A stretch of 64,000 nucleotides of DNA from Candidatus Desulfopertinax cowenii (GCA_001899445.1 MPOA01000001.1:62001-126000), one strand, 5' to 3'. Counted from the stretch's first letter, positions 51,518-59,741 are shown. Translations and numbers: made by a program. The notes: a model not told the origin generated them from the letters alone.

Positions 51518-53221
51518 TCAGGAGATGCTTGAGACCGGCCGGGCCGACAATGCTCCGGTCCGAAACAAACCGCTGCCGGATATAGCCTCCGGAAACTGCA
51601 ACAGAGCGCCTTCCAAGACCTGGGTCAGGTGTTCCACCGGAATCACCTCCATGCCCTGGTAGCCGCGGAAGATTTCTTGGTAGTTTTCCGCGGGGATGAA
51701 CACCCGCTTGGCTCCCGCCTTGGCTGCGGCCTCCACCTTGGCGACGATCCCGCCCACCGGCTTGATCAAGCCGCGGATGGAAACCTCGCCGGTCATGGCC
51801 ACTTCGTTGGAAACCGGCACTCGGAAGATCGCCGAGCATAGCGCCGTAGCCACGGCCACTCCGGCGGAAGACCCGTCGATCGGGGTTCCCCCCGGAAAGT
51901 TGACGTGCAGGTTGTAGTCCTCGGGATTGAAACGGCAAACCTCTTTCAGGGCGGTAAGCACGTTTTCCACCGCGCCGCGGGCCAAGCTTTTGCGGCGCAC
52001 CACGCGCCCGGCGCCGCCCAGTTCCTCTTCGTCCACCACTCCGGTGACGATCAGCTTGCCGGCACCCTTCTTCACCGGCGTGGCCGTGGCCTCGATCTCC
52101 AACATCACTCCGGCATTCGGACCGTACACGGCCAGTCCGTTGACCAGCCCGACGGCGGGCACCGCCGGAATACTCCGCTCGGGCCTGGGCGAGTACTGCC
52201 CGCTGTGAATCACCCACTCCACATCCGCCAACGTGATCCGGTCCCGGGACTCGGTAAGCACTAGGCCGGCCGCCAGCTGCACGATGTTCACCGCCTCGCG
52301 GCCGTTTTGCGCGTACTTCTTGATCACCCCGAGCACCCGGTCGTTCAGCTGAAAGTCCATCCGGGCAGCGGCGTTGGCCGCGATTTGTCCCACCTGGTCG
52401 GGAGTCAGCGGCCGGAAGAAGATCTCCATGCAGCGCGAACGCAGGGCGGGCGGGAGCTGGTCGGGCATGCGGGTGGTAGCGCCCACCAAGCGGAAATCAG
52501 CCGGCAGGCCGTTCTGGAACATATCGTGAATGTGCTGGGGCACCTGGTGATCGTCGGGGTTGTAATAGGAACTTTCCAGGAAGACCTTCCGGTCCTCTAG
52601 CACCTTGAGAAGCTTGTTCATCTGCACCGGGTGCAGTTCGCCGATCTCATCGATGAACAGAATTCCGCCGTGCGCCTTGGTTACCGCCCCGGGCTTCGGC
52701 TGGGGAATGCCCGCCATACCCATGGGGCCAGCACCCTGGTAAATGGGGTCGTGCACGGAGCCGATCAACGGGTCGGCGATGCCGCGCTCGTCAAACCGGG
52801 CGGTGGTGGCATCGATCTCCACGAACCGGGCTTCCTTTCCGAAAGGGGACTGGGGATTGTTGCGGGCCGACTCCAGCACCAGGCGTGCCACCGCGGTCTT
52901 GCCGATCCCCGGCGGACCATAGATGATCACGTGCTGGGGATTGGGGCCGCAGAGCGCGGCCCGGAGGGCCTTGACGCCCTCCTCCTGGCCGATAATCTCA
53001 TCGAAACTGGTCGGCCGGGTCTTCTCGGCCAAGGGCACGGTAAGGGAAATTGAGCGCAGTTTCCGGAGCTTCTCGATTTCGGAGCGTGAACCCTTTTCCA
53101 TGGCCACTTTACTGCCCTGCTGGGCCTTCAGCAGGTTCCAAAAGTAAAGACCGATGATCACGCCGAAGAAGACTTGCAGTAACAAAATCAGGCTGGAGAA
53201 TCCCGGTCCGAATTCGTCCAA
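51518..53221 (-). CDS. lonB: Lon-like ATP-dependent protease LonB (sporulation type)
   Basis: Membrane-anchored relative of Lon, produced in the forespore in B. subtilis under SigF. At 567 residues: N-terminal membrane helix (about 10-31, SLILLLQVFFGVIIGLYFW), AAA+ domain with Walker A YGPPGIGKT (101-109), Walker B-like GGILFIDEIGEL, and protease domain with Ser in IDGSSAGVAVA and Lys in GIVAKVEAAAKAGAK. It lacks the long N-terminal Lon domain. ATG after GGGAGGTA. I could not find a convincing sigma-F promoter in front. Confidence 0.95.
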   Translation of the reverse strand: MDEFGPGFSSLILLLQVFFGVIIGLYFWNLLKAQQGSKVAMEKGSRSEIEKLRKLRSISLTVPLAEKTRPTSFDEIIGQEEGVKALRAALCGPNPQHVIIYGPPGIGKTAVARLVLESARNNPQSPFGKEARFVEIDATTARFDERGIADPLIGSVHDPIYQGAGPMGMAGIPQPKPGAVTKAHGGILFIDEIGELHPVQMNKLLKVLEDRKVFLESSYYNPDDHQVPQHIHDMFQNGLPADFRLVGATTRMPDQLPPALRSRCMEIFFRPLTPDQVGQIAANAAARMDFQLNDRVLGVIKKYAQNGREAVNIVQLAAGLVLTESRDRITLADVEWVIHSGQYSPRPERSIPAVPAVGLVNGLAVYGPNAGVMLEIEATATPVKKGAGKLIVTGVVDEEELGGAGRVVRRKSLARGAVENVLTALKEVCRFNPEDYNLHVNFPGGTPIDGSSAGVAVATALCSAIFRVPVSNEVAMTGEVSIRGLIKPVGGIVAKVEAAAKAGAKRVFIPAENYQEIFRGYQGMEVIPVEHLTQVLEGALLQFPEAISGSGLFRTGALSARPVSSIS

Positions 53222-53315
53222 GACATTACCTCCCGCTTCTTGGTTTAATTCTAGTATTACATCTTGCGAGGGGTTTATAATCGCAAATGCGGCATTCTCT
53301 GCCCTTTTCTGGCAT

Positions 53316-53340
53316 GAAAAAGCCGCCCTTTCGGGCGGCG
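53316..53340 (-). terminator. Rho-independent terminator after clpX
   Basis: On the minus strand GCCGCCC-gaaa-GGGCGGC (53322-53339) followed by TTTTTC. It ends the tig-clpP-clpX transcript before lonB. Confidence 0.9.
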
Positions 53341-53362
53341 CTCCGTTCCGTTAAGGCCCGGA

Positions 53363-54619
53363 TTACATAACACCTTCTTTAATCTTCTTGTTGCTGCGCT
53401 CGATGGTGATGATCATCGGCGATTCGCGTTTGACCACCGTGTCCCTGGAAATGGTGCACTTGGCCACGTCGCCCCGCGAGGGGATCTCGTACATCACGTT
53501 GAGCATGATGTCTTCGAGAATCGCCCGTAACCCGCGAGCGCCGGTGTTGCGCCGGATGGTCTCATCCGCGATGGCCTGGAGCGCTTCCTCCTGGAATTCG
53601 AGGGTTACGCCGTCAATCTCGAAAAGCTTCTCGTACTGCTTCACCAGGGCGTTGCGCGGCTCGGTCAGAATCCGAACCAGATCCTCCTGGCTCAGCGGGT
53701 CCAGGGTAACGATCACGGGCAGGCGTCCGACAAACTCGGGAATCAAGCCATACCTCAGCAGGTCCTGGGGCAGGATGTGCCGCAGGATCTCGCCCAGCTT
53801 GCGGTCCCGCTTCAAGGTCAGCTCAGCCCCGAAGCCCATCGTCTTCTGGGCCACCCGATTCTGGATGATCTTGTCGATACCCTCAAAAGCTCCGCCGCAG
53901 ATGAACAAGATGTTGGTGGTGTCCAGCTGAATGAACTCCTGGTGCGGATGCTTGCGTCCGCCCTGCGGCGGCACGCTGGCCACCGTTCCCTCCAGGATCT
54001 TCAGCAAGGCCTGCTGGACGCCTTCACCGGAAACGTCCCGCGTGATGGACGGGTTCTCCGACTTGCGCGCGATCTTGTCGACCTCGTCGATGTAGACGAT
54101 GCCCTTCTCGGCTTTCTCCACGTCGTAGTCGGCGGCCTGGATCAGCTTGAGCAGGATGTTCTCCACGTCTTCGCCCACGTATCCGGCCTCGGTGAGAGAG
54201 GTGGCATCCGCGATGGCGAAGGGCACGTTCAGAAACCGGGCCAGGGTCTGCGCAAGCAACGTCTTGCCGGAACCAGTCGGTCCCAGCATCACAATGTTGC
54301 TCTTCTGCAGCTCGACGTCCTCCAGCTTGCCGCCCAGGTTGATACGCTTGTAATGGTTATAAACGGCCACCGACAAAATCTTCTTGGCGTGTTCCTGGCC
54401 GATGACGTACTGGTCCAGATAATCTTTGATCTCCACCGGCTTGGGAATGTCGCGCAATTCCAAACCGAGGTCTTCGCTGAGTTCCTCCTCGATGATCTCG
54501 TTGCAAAGCTCAATGCACTCGTCACAGATATAAACCCCGGGGCCGGCCACCAGCTTCTTGACCTGGTCCTGAAGTTTACCGCAGAAGGAACACTTTAGCT
54601 GACCCTTTTCATTAAACAT
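53363..54619 (-). CDS. clpX: ATP-dependent Clp protease ATPase subunit ClpX
   Basis: AAA+ unfoldase feeding ClpP. At 418 residues: N-terminal C4 zinc-binding domain (C10, C13 in [15 protein letters not shown]), Walker [12 protein letters not shown], Walker [12 protein letters not shown], the pore-loop region, and the IGF-class tripeptide loop needed to dock on ClpP (likely [11 protein letters not shown] region, GFG). It lies 15 bases after clpP; the tig-clpP-clpX order is classic. Confidence 0.99.
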   Translation of the reverse strand: MFNEKGQLKCSFCGKLQDQVKKLVAGPGVYICDECIELCNEIIEEELSEDLGLELRDIPKPVEIKDYLDQYVIGQEHAKKILSVAVYNHYKRINLGGKLEDVELQKSNIVMLGPTGSGKTLLAQTLARFLNVPFAIADATSLTEAGYVGEDVENILLKLIQAADYDVEKAEKGIVYIDEVDKIARKSENPSITRDVSGEGVQQALLKILEGTVASVPPQGGRKHPHQEFIQLDTTNILFICGGAFEGIDKIIQNRVAQKTMGFGAELTLKRDRKLGEILRHILPQDLLRYGLIPEFVGRLPVIVTLDPLSQEDLVRILTEPRNALVKQYEKLFEIDGVTLEFQEEALQAIADETIRRNTGARGLRAILEDIMLNVMYEIPSRGDVAKCTISRDTVVKRESPMIITIERSNKKIKEGVM

Positions 54620-54634
54620 ATAATAACACCTCTT

Positions 54635-55231
54635 CTACTTGGCCTTCTTGCGGACCGTGATTACCTCATCAATTATACCATATTCCCGAGCCTGTTCTGC
54701 GGACATGAAGAAATCACGTTCCGTGTCTCGTTCGATCTTTTCGATGGGCTGGCCGGTGTGCTTGGACAACAATTCGTTTATCACTTGCCTGGTTCTCAAA
54801 ATCTCCCGGGCGTGGATATCAATCTCGGTGGCCTGCCCCTGCACCCCGCCAAGCGGCTGGTGGATCAGAATCCGGGCGTAAGGAAGCGCGTACCGCTTTC
54901 CGGGCATGCCGGCCGCCAGTAGAAACGCGCCCATGCTGGACGCCTGGCCCAAGCAGATGGTCGATACGCCCGGCCGGATGTACTGCATGGTGTCGTAAAT
55001 GGCCATGCCCGCGGTCACCTGGCCACCGGGAGAGTTGATGTATAGGTGAATGTCCTTGTCCGGGTCCTCCGCTTCAAGAAACAGGAGCTGAGCAATGACC
55101 AGGTTTGCCAAGTGGTCCTCGATCGCCCCGCCGATGAACACGATCCGATCCTTGAGCAGGCGGGAATATATATCGTAGGCCCTTTCCCCCCGGGCAGTTT
55201 GCTCAACTACGATCGGTACCAGAATACTCAT
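54635..55231 (-). CDS. clpP: ATP-dependent Clp protease proteolytic subunit ClpP
   Basis: Serine protease forming the 14-subunit chamber used by ClpX. At 198 residues the catalytic triad is visible: Ser in [11 protein letters not shown] (about 98), His in [11 protein letters not shown] (about 123) and Asp in [11 protein letters not shown] (about 172). ATG 55231 begins [20 protein letters not shown]. No CtsR box is visible in the 65 bases upstream, so expression probably depends on the tig promoter. Confidence 0.99.
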   Translation of the reverse strand: MSILVPIVVEQTARGERAYDIYSRLLKDRIVFIGGAIEDHLANLVIAQLLFLEAEDPDKDIHLYINSPGGQVTAGMAIYDTMQYIRPGVSTICLGQASSMGAFLLAAGMPGKRYALPYARILIHQPLGGVQGQATEIDIHAREILRTRQVINELLSKHTGQPIEKIERDTERDFFMSAEQAREYGIIDEVITVRKKAK

Positions 55232-55296
55232 TGCAAGCCCTCCTCCAAGACTATGTTAAACGAAATATGTCCATTTACATCCAAATGAGGAAAACT

Positions 55297-56631
55297 TTAT
55301 TCGCCCTGTTCTTCGGCCTCAGGCGTATCTTTTCCCGTTTTTTCTACTGTTTCGGCATTGCTGACTAATAGGTCGACCGCCTTGTCGCGGCGAATGACCG
55401 CCCGGACCGACTCCAGGCCGTCGTTCTGCTCCAGAATCTCACGCAACCGCGCGGGTTCCAGACGGTAAAACGCAGCCATTTTTTCCAGCTCAGCCTCGAC
55501 CTCCTCCTCGCTGACCTCCACTCCCTCGACCTCGGCGATACGGTCGATGACCAGTTCCTTTCTCAAGTCCTCCTCCGCCCGGGGATACATTTCGGCCCGC
55601 AGCGATTCCTCGGTCCGGTTGGTGAGGCGCAAGAATTCCTCTTTGCTCATACCCTGCTGGGCTACCGGGCGCATGACCTCCTCCACCATCGCGTCCAGCC
55701 GGGTTTTGATCATACTCTCCGGAATCTCGACCTGGGCGTTGGCCACCGCCTGTTGGATCAGCGCATTGCGTAGGTCGCTTTCCGCTTTCTTTTCCGCAGC
55801 TTCCAGTAGTTTATTCCTGGTTTCTTCCCGCAATGCCTGCAGGGAATCATGCTCACTGACGTCCTTGGCGAACTCGTCGTCCAGCGGCACCAATTCCTTG
55901 CGCCGGATCGCCTTTAAGGTGACCTTGATCAGGGCCTCCTTGCCGGCGATCTCCTTTTTCGGGAAATCCTCGGGAATGGTAAGCGGGATTTCGCGGGTTT
56001 CACCAACGGTTAACCCCACCAGCTTTTCGTCAAAATCCCGGGCCACGAAGCCCTTGCCCACTTCTACCGACCGGTCGGTGCCCGAACCGCCCTCAAACGG
56101 TTCCCCTTCGATGGTGCCTTCGTAGTCAATGGTAATGATGTCGCCCATCTGCACGGCGCCGTCATCGATGGTCACCAGCTTGGCGTAGCGGTTGCGGAGG
56201 TTTTCCAGCTCCCGGTCGACGTCCGCTTCGCTGACCTCGACCACTCCTTTTTCAACCTTGAGACCCCGGTAATCCCCCAGGGTCACCTCCGGTTTCACGT
56301 CCACCTTGGCTTTGAAGATAACCGGCTTCCCCTCCTCCAGCTGCACCACGTCCACTTCGGGCTGAGAAACCGGCTGGATACCGGTGTCCTTGACGGCTTC
56401 CAAGTAAGCTTCCGGAATCAGTCTTTCCAGTGCGTCCTCGTACAAGAGCTGTTTACCGTAATAGTTTTCGAAAACCTTGCGCGGCGCTTTGCCGGGGCGG
56501 AAACCGGGGATGCTAGCCTTCTTGACCAACCGGCGGTAAGCCTGGTCCATAACCCGGCTCAACCGCTCCGGTTCCAGTTCTACTTCGAGTTCTACTCTGT
56601 TGGTGTCGATTTTCTCAGCCGTTGCCTTCAT
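55297..56631 (-). CDS. tig: Trigger factor
   Basis: Ribosome-bound chaperone and prolyl isomerase. At 444 residues: ribosome-binding N-domain with the signature GFRPGKAPRKVFENYYG (about 43-59), FKBP-type PPIase domain (about 160-245, GDIITIDYEGTIEGEPFEGG) and the C-terminal arm domain, ending in an acidic TPEAEEQGE tail. ATG 56631 (MKATAEKIDT) gives the conserved start; AGGAGG lies 13 bases upstream, slightly far. The open frame extends to 56685. Confidence 0.98.
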   Translation of the reverse strand: MKATAEKIDTNRVELEVELEPERLSRVMDQAYRRLVKKASIPGFRPGKAPRKVFENYYGKQLLYEDALERLIPEAYLEAVKDTGIQPVSQPEVDVVQLEEGKPVIFKAKVDVKPEVTLGDYRGLKVEKGVVEVSEADVDRELENLRNRYAKLVTIDDGAVQMGDIITIDYEGTIEGEPFEGGSGTDRSVEVGKGFVARDFDEKLVGLTVGETREIPLTIPEDFPKKEIAGKEALIKVTLKAIRRKELVPLDDEFAKDVSEHDSLQALREETRNKLLEAAEKKAESDLRNALIQQAVANAQVEIPESMIKTRLDAMVEEVMRPVAQQGMSKEEFLRLTNRTEESLRAEMYPRAEEDLRKELVIDRIAEVEGVEVSEEEVEAELEKMAAFYRLEPARLREILEQNDGLESVRAVIRRDKAVDLLVSNAETVEKTGKDTPEAEEQGE

Positions 56632-56887
56632 TATAGCCAAACTTCCTCCTAAAGAAATATATTTACAAGCTTTTACCACCTGCATGCCACTCCATACTAA
56701 AATATACTATAACTCAGGCAAAAGTAAAGTTTACATCGGCGCGCACCAGGCAGAAAAAACGCCAGGGGTAAATTCCCTGACCTTGGTAGGTAAAAGCAAT
56801 AGGCTTTGGGGAAAAGCAAAACAAAGGAATTGCCCTGTCGGCCGGCGAAACTAAAGACTGAACAAGACAACTAGGTGGTGTCTGAAC

Positions 56888-57742
56888 TTGGAATTTGGTG
56901 CAGGAGAACTAGTGATCTTTCTCGACCACCAGGAACGGAGTTACCTGCAGCGCCTGCACCCGGAAGGCAGGCTGCAGACCCACCACGGATACGTTCCCCA
57001 CGCCGAAGTAATCGGGCGCGAACCGGGGGTGGCGCTAATCACCTCCAAGGGCAAGGAGCTGTTTGTCTTCCGGCCGACCCTGGTTGATTTCACTATGAAC
57101 ATGCCCCGCAAAAGCGGGATCATCTACCCCAAGGATACGGCCTATATCCTCCTGTGGGCCGACGTCCGCCCCGGCAGCCGGGTGGTCGCCGGTGGAGTAG
57201 GTAGCGGCGCGCTGCTGCTGGCTCTGGCCCGCCAGGTGGGGCCATCCGGATTTGTCTGGGGCTACGACGTGCGGCAGGACATGCTCGACTTCGCCGCCAG
57301 AAACCTGCGGGAGTTCCTGGGCGAAACCGGTAACCTCGCGCTCAGTCTCAGGGACGTTTACGAAAGGATCGACGAACGGCAGGTGGACAGCGTGATCCTG
57401 GACGTTCCCGAACCCTGGCGTGCCGTGGACCAGGCTGCCCTTGCCCTGCGGCCGGGCGGCGTTTTCGTGGCCTACGTCCCCACCATCAGGCAGGCGGAAA
57501 GCCTGACCGCCGCCCTCAGGGGTTCGAACCGTTTCGGCCTGGTGGAAACGGTGGAGATCCTGGTGCGCAACTGGCACATCCGTAACCGGAGCGTCCGGCC
57601 CAACCACCGGATGGTGGGGCACACCGGTTTTCTCACCATCGCCCGCCAGATCATACGGCCGGAAGGTCAAGCCCCAACAGAAGCTCTGGAAACGGACCCG
57701 GAATCGGTCACGGAGACCAGTCCGCCCAACGATCAAATTTAG
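56888..57742 (+). CDS. trmI: tRNA (adenine-58-N1)-methyltransferase TrmI
   Basis: SAM-dependent methylation of A58 in the T-loop of tRNAs. At 284 residues it has the N-terminal beta domain, TMNMPRKSGIIYPKDTAYI (the RxxxxIYPKD signature), SAM site AGGVGSGALLLALA, the acceptor motif ILDVPEPWRAVDQA and the C-terminal RPNHRMVGHTGFLTIAR. TTG start 7 bases after AGGTGGTG. Common in actinobacteria, archaea and Thermus, patchy in Firmicutes. It is plus-strand and lies beside a tRNA cluster, a fitting neighbourhood. The two-way terminator at 57813-57835 follows. Confidence 0.93.
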   Translation: MEFGAGELVIFLDHQERSYLQRLHPEGRLQTHHGYVPHAEVIGREPGVALITSKGKELFVFRPTLVDFTMNMPRKSGIIYPKDTAYILLWADVRPGSRVVAGGVGSGALLLALARQVGPSGFVWGYDVRQDMLDFAARNLREFLGETGNLALSLRDVYERIDERQVDSVILDVPEPWRAVDQAALALRPGGVFVAYVPTIRQAESLTAALRGSNRFGLVETVEILVRNWHIRNRSVRPNHRMVGHTGFLTIARQIIRPEGQAPTEALETDPESVTETSPPNDQI

Positions 57743-57812
57743 CGAGCGGGGACGTTTTATTAGTAGAATCAAATGCGTAAAATGTAAAATGGCTGTAAAC
57801 CAGCAAATAGAA

Positions 57813-57835
57813 AAGGTTCCCATCCCGGGAACCTT
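57813..57835. terminator. Bidirectional rho-independent terminator (trmI / tRNA-Lys)
   Basis: AAGGTTCCC-atccc-GGGAACCTT, a perfect 9-bp stem. Plus-strand tail GATTTCTT serves trmI; minus-strand tail TTCTATTTG serves the tRNA His-Gln-Lys transcript. Confidence 0.85.
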
Positions 57836-57845
57836 GATTTCTTAA

Positions 57846-57921
57846 TGGTGAGCCATGCTGGACTCGAACCAGCGACACCCTGATTAAAAGTCAGGTGCTC
57901 TACCAACTGAGCTAATGGCTC
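57846..57921 (-). tRNA. tRNA-Lys (TTT)
   Basis: A 76-base cloverleaf on the minus strand: acceptor GAGCCAT pairs with ATGGCTC, anticodon loop CTTTTAA gives TTT, T-arm GGTTCGAGTCC, and CCA is encoded. Last of the His-Gln-Lys series. Confidence 0.98.
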
Positions 57922-57980
57922 ACGTTAAAAAGTGGGTGCGAGAAAACATTCGCGCTTTTTCACTTCTTATTTGACTGGTT

Positions 57981-58056
57981 TGGCTGGGGCGGCTGGATTC
58001 GAACCAACGAATGGCGGATCCAAAGTCCGCTGCCTTACCAGCTTGGCTACGCCCCA
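57981..58056 (-). tRNA. tRNA-Gln (TTG)
   Basis: A 76-base cloverleaf on the minus strand: acceptor TGGGGCG pairs with CGCCCCA, anticodon loop CTTTGGA gives TTG, T-arm GGTTCGAATCC, encoded CCA. Middle of the His-Gln-Lys series. Confidence 0.97.
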
Positions 58057-58061
58057 ACACT

Positions 58062-58139
58062 TGGGGTGGGCGATGGGCTTCGAACCCACGACCTCCAGAT
58101 CCACAGTCTGGCGCTCTGACCGGCTGAGCTACGCCCACC
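58062..58139 (-). tRNA. tRNA-His (GTG)
   Basis: Minus-strand cloverleaf: acceptor GTGGGCG pairs with CGCCCAC, anticodon loop CTGTGGA gives GTG. The base before the acceptor is G, opposite C73, so the G(-1) identity element required for histidine tRNA is encoded in the gene. CCA is encoded. Confidence 0.97.
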
Positions 58140-58169
58140 ACGCGCGGGTCTGCAACATCCGCAAGCCTT

Positions 58170-58198
58170 AGTATAACAAAACGCCCATTGTTCGTCAA
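58170..58198 (-). promoter_or_regulatory. Sigma-A promoter of the tRNA His-Gln-Lys operon
   Basis: TTGACG (58193-58198), 17-bp spacer, TATACT (58170-58175) on the minus strand, about 30 bases before tRNA-His. Confidence 0.8.
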
Positions 58199-58224
58199 TG
58201 CAAACAGGCAGGCAATTAGATTCA

Positions 58225-58253
58225 TTGACAGGCCGGCCTATCCGTGCTACGAT
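58225..58253 (+). promoter_or_regulatory. Sigma-A promoter of tRNA-Leu
   Basis: TTGACA (58225-58230), 17-bp spacer, TACGAT (58248-58253), about 33 bases before tRNA-Leu and divergent from the His-Gln-Lys promoter. Confidence 0.75.
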
Positions 58254-58286
58254 AATTCCCGCGGATGTGCCTTATAGACGGGATAT

Positions 58287-58370
58287 GCGGGCGTGGCGGA
58301 ATGGCAGACGCGCCAGACTTAGGATCTGGTGGGGTCACCCGTGGAGGTTCAAGTCCTCTCGCCCGCACCA
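58287..58370 (+). tRNA. tRNA-Leu (TAG)
   Basis: An 84-base class II tRNA on the plus strand with a long variable arm: acceptor GCGGGCG pairs with CGCCCGC, anticodon loop ACTTAGGA gives TAG, T-arm GGTTCAAGTCC, encoded CCA. A short CGGG-GTAA-CCCG hairpin and a TAGTTTTG tail downstream (about 58391-58420) may terminate it. Confidence 0.97.
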
Positions 58371-58530
58371 GGCTAAGGTTGGCAGAGGCCTCGGGGTAAC
58401 CCGGACCCTTTAGTTTTGTATCAGTGTATTTCGGCTTCTAGGGCACGCATGACCGGACTCCAGGTGGAATCGTTAACCATGCTGCTTTTCGAGTAAGACG
58501 CATTGGGTCAGATCAAGGGGCCTGTAGAGA

Positions 58531-58773
58531 TTATTCTTGTCTGTAAGCTTTGAGTATCTCCCGACCCAAAGTAGCGCATCTGCCCCCGGAACCTGCCACA
58601 TCATGCCAGTACACAAGGATATCTTCGACGCCCTCAAAACCATCATCCCTCGCCTTTTGGGCTTCATTCCATTGCCACCGGGGCCGAAAACTATCGGCCA
58701 ACTCTGCTGTGCCCAGCTTTCGGATCCCCGGATAGCATCTCGAATCATATCGGTTGTTCTCATATATCATCAC
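58531..58773 (-). CDS. Possible small hypothetical protein (80 residues)
   Basis: I do not recognise this. In the 508 bases between tRNA-Leu and tRNA-Arg this frame gives a plausible soluble protein (MMIYENNRYDSRCYPGIRK at the start, then a Trp/Asp-rich middle with VYWHDVAG). The ribosome site is weak and no promoter is evident. It could be the tail of a decayed gene inserted near the tRNAs. The overlapping frame at 58473-58763 looks worse. Confidence 0.3.
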   Translation of the reverse strand: MMIYENNRYDSRCYPGIRKLGTAELADSFRPRWQWNEAQKARDDGFEGVEDILVYWHDVAGSGGRCATLGREILKAYRQE

Positions 58774-58835
58774 GCCCTATGGCCCACTTTAGAAAAACGC
58801 GAATTCTTTACGCCTTATTGTTTAACTCCCAAAAG

Positions 58836-58861
58836 TAAAAAAGGAACGTGACCCACGCTCC
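58836..58861 (-). terminator. Rho-independent terminator after tRNA-Arg
   Basis: On the minus strand GGAGCGTG-GGT-CACGTTCC (58843-58861) followed by TTTTTTACTTTT. Confidence 0.85.
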
Positions 58862-58878
58862 TGTCGGTGTTTCCTAAC

Positions 58879-58954
58879 TGGCGTCCCAGGAGGGATTCGA
58901 ACCCCCGGCCCACGGCTTAGAAGGCCGTTGCTCTATCCGCTGAGCTACTGGGAC
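58879..58954 (-). tRNA. tRNA-Arg (TCT)
   Basis: A 76-base cloverleaf on the minus strand: acceptor GTCCCAG pairs with CTGGGAC, anticodon loop CTTCTAA gives TCT (AGA codons), T-arm GGTTCGAATCC, encoded CCA. Its own promoter and terminator flank it. Confidence 0.97.
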
Positions 58955-58983
58955 AACTCTTTGGATTATTATACAACATGGTT

Positions 58984-59012
58984 ATTATACAACGTTATTT
59001 CCACGCATTCAA
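58984..59012 (-). promoter_or_regulatory. Sigma-A promoter of tRNA-Arg with duplicated -10 box
   Basis: TTGAAT (59007-59012), 17-bp spacer, TATAAT (58984-58989). A 12-base repeat GTTGTATAATAA occurs twice with a 16-bp period (58966-58977 and 58982-58993 on the opposite strand), so a second perfect TATAAT lies downstream without a matching -35. Confidence 0.75.
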
Positions 59013-59374
59013 GATTAGCCTGCCTTCAGCGCGGTTCAGCAATAATTCTCTAAAAATTCAAAGTTATTAGAAGGTATTGATAAATACACGTCGAAAGTGA
59101 TAGATAGAGTTATTGGCGAGGTCCCCGGGTTGGTTGCTCCGTTGAAGCCAAGGCTCATCCCGGGCCGCGCTGCCAGTCAATCGTCACAGCCCCAGGCAAA
59201 GATGTCGCAAAGATGTCGTCATACATGGCACTTTGCCGCCGTAATTATCAATTAAGACTGTCCAGCATTCTGGCAACGTCCTTCACCGACGCGCAGTCGG
59301 CCTAAGAGGCTAGGACAGATACGGACACCACCCTCTGCGCTTTTCCGGTTTCTATTTCCAAGTGAGAGGAGGGT
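59013..59374. other. Gene-free stretch between tRNA-Arg promoter and a small gene
   Basis: About 360 bases with no credible ORF. It contains a tandem GCAAAGATGTC repeat near 59196-59218 and several short GC inverted repeats (for example CCGGGTTGG...). It is presumably the promoter and leader of the small plus-strand gene at 59381, but I find no convincing sigma-factor or riboswitch match. Confidence 0.4.
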
Positions 59375-59380
59375 ATGCTG

Positions 59381-59572
59381 ATGTCCGCAAACTACAAAGA
59401 GATAATTGACAACAACGTGGCCGACATGATCCGTAGGTACTCACCCCAGAAAGCCGAGCCCGCCTCCGCCCAAACAGCCGCACCACCGGCAGCCAAACCC
59501 GCAGACTCACCAGCCGTCGGTGCAGCCAAAGAATCATTCTTTACTCGTTTGTGGAAATCCATTTTCAAGTGA
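59381..59572 (+). CDS. Small unrecognised protein with C-terminal amphipathic helix
   Basis: A 63-residue protein, not recognised. Layout: N-terminal helix (MSANYKEIIDNNVADMIRRY), an Ala/Pro-rich linker of about 30 residues (PASAQTAAPPAAKPADSP), and a short aromatic-basic amphipathic end (SFFTRLWKSIFK) that resembles membrane-targeting tails of proteins such as MinD. ATG 59381 lies 8 bases after GAGGAGG; ATG 59375 is an alternative. A good terminator follows directly. The strong ribosome site, terminator and ordered layout argue that it is real and expressed. Confidence 0.65.
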   Translation: MSANYKEIIDNNVADMIRRYSPQKAEPASAQTAAPPAAKPADSPAVGAAKESFFTRLWKSIFK

Positions 59573-59601
59573 AAAACGGTGGCCCCCCTCAAAAATTTCG
59601 A

Positions 59602-59630
59602 AACCGCCCAATTCGGGCGGTTCTACTTTC
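59602..59630. terminator. Bidirectional rho-independent terminator
   Basis: AACCGCCC-aattc-GGGCGGTT, a perfect 8-bp stem (59602-59622). Plus-strand tail CTACTTTCC ends the small gene; minus-strand tail TCGAAATTTTTG ends tRNA-Gly. Confidence 0.85.
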
Positions 59631-59643
59631 CATTACTGAATTA

Positions 59644-59717
59644 TGGAGCGGGTGATGGGAATCGAACCCACGTACCCGGCTTGGAAGGCCGGTGCTCTAC
59701 CATTGAGCTACACCCGC
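59644..59717 (-). tRNA. tRNA-Gly (TCC)
   Basis: A 74-base cloverleaf on the minus strand: acceptor GCGGGTG pairs with the 3' arm, anticodon loop CTTCCAA gives TCC, T-arm GGTTCGATTCC, encoded CCA. Confidence 0.97.
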
Positions 59718-59738
59718 GCATGCACAACGCATGCACAA
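59717..59738. repeat. 11-bp tandem repeat at the 5' edge of tRNA-Gly
   Basis: CGCATGCACAA occurs twice head to tail (59717-59727 and 59728-59738), between the promoter and the tRNA start, the first unit touching the tRNA's first base. It probably reflects slippage duplication in the tRNA leader. Confidence 0.7.
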
Positions 59739-59741
59739 AAT

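Noticed and set aside
51432-52217. Frame of 261 codons overlapping the end of lonB
   Set aside because: Arg/Gly-rich shadow frame within lonB; lonB itself has clear AAA+ and Ser-Lys protease motifs in its own frame.
58391-58420. Terminator after tRNA-Leu
   Set aside because: The stem is only four base pairs and the T-run is short; mentioned with the tRNA but not listed as a feature.
58473-58763. 96-codon minus-strand frame between tRNA-Leu and tRNA-Arg
   Set aside because: It overlaps a more protein-like frame (58531-58773), has no ribosome site and no recognisable motif.
59180-59374. Cyclic di-GMP or other riboswitch in front of the small gene
   Set aside because: GGCAAAG and GGCCTAAG fragments recall class I c-di-GMP aptamers, but the GGCAAACC core and the paired helices are missing.
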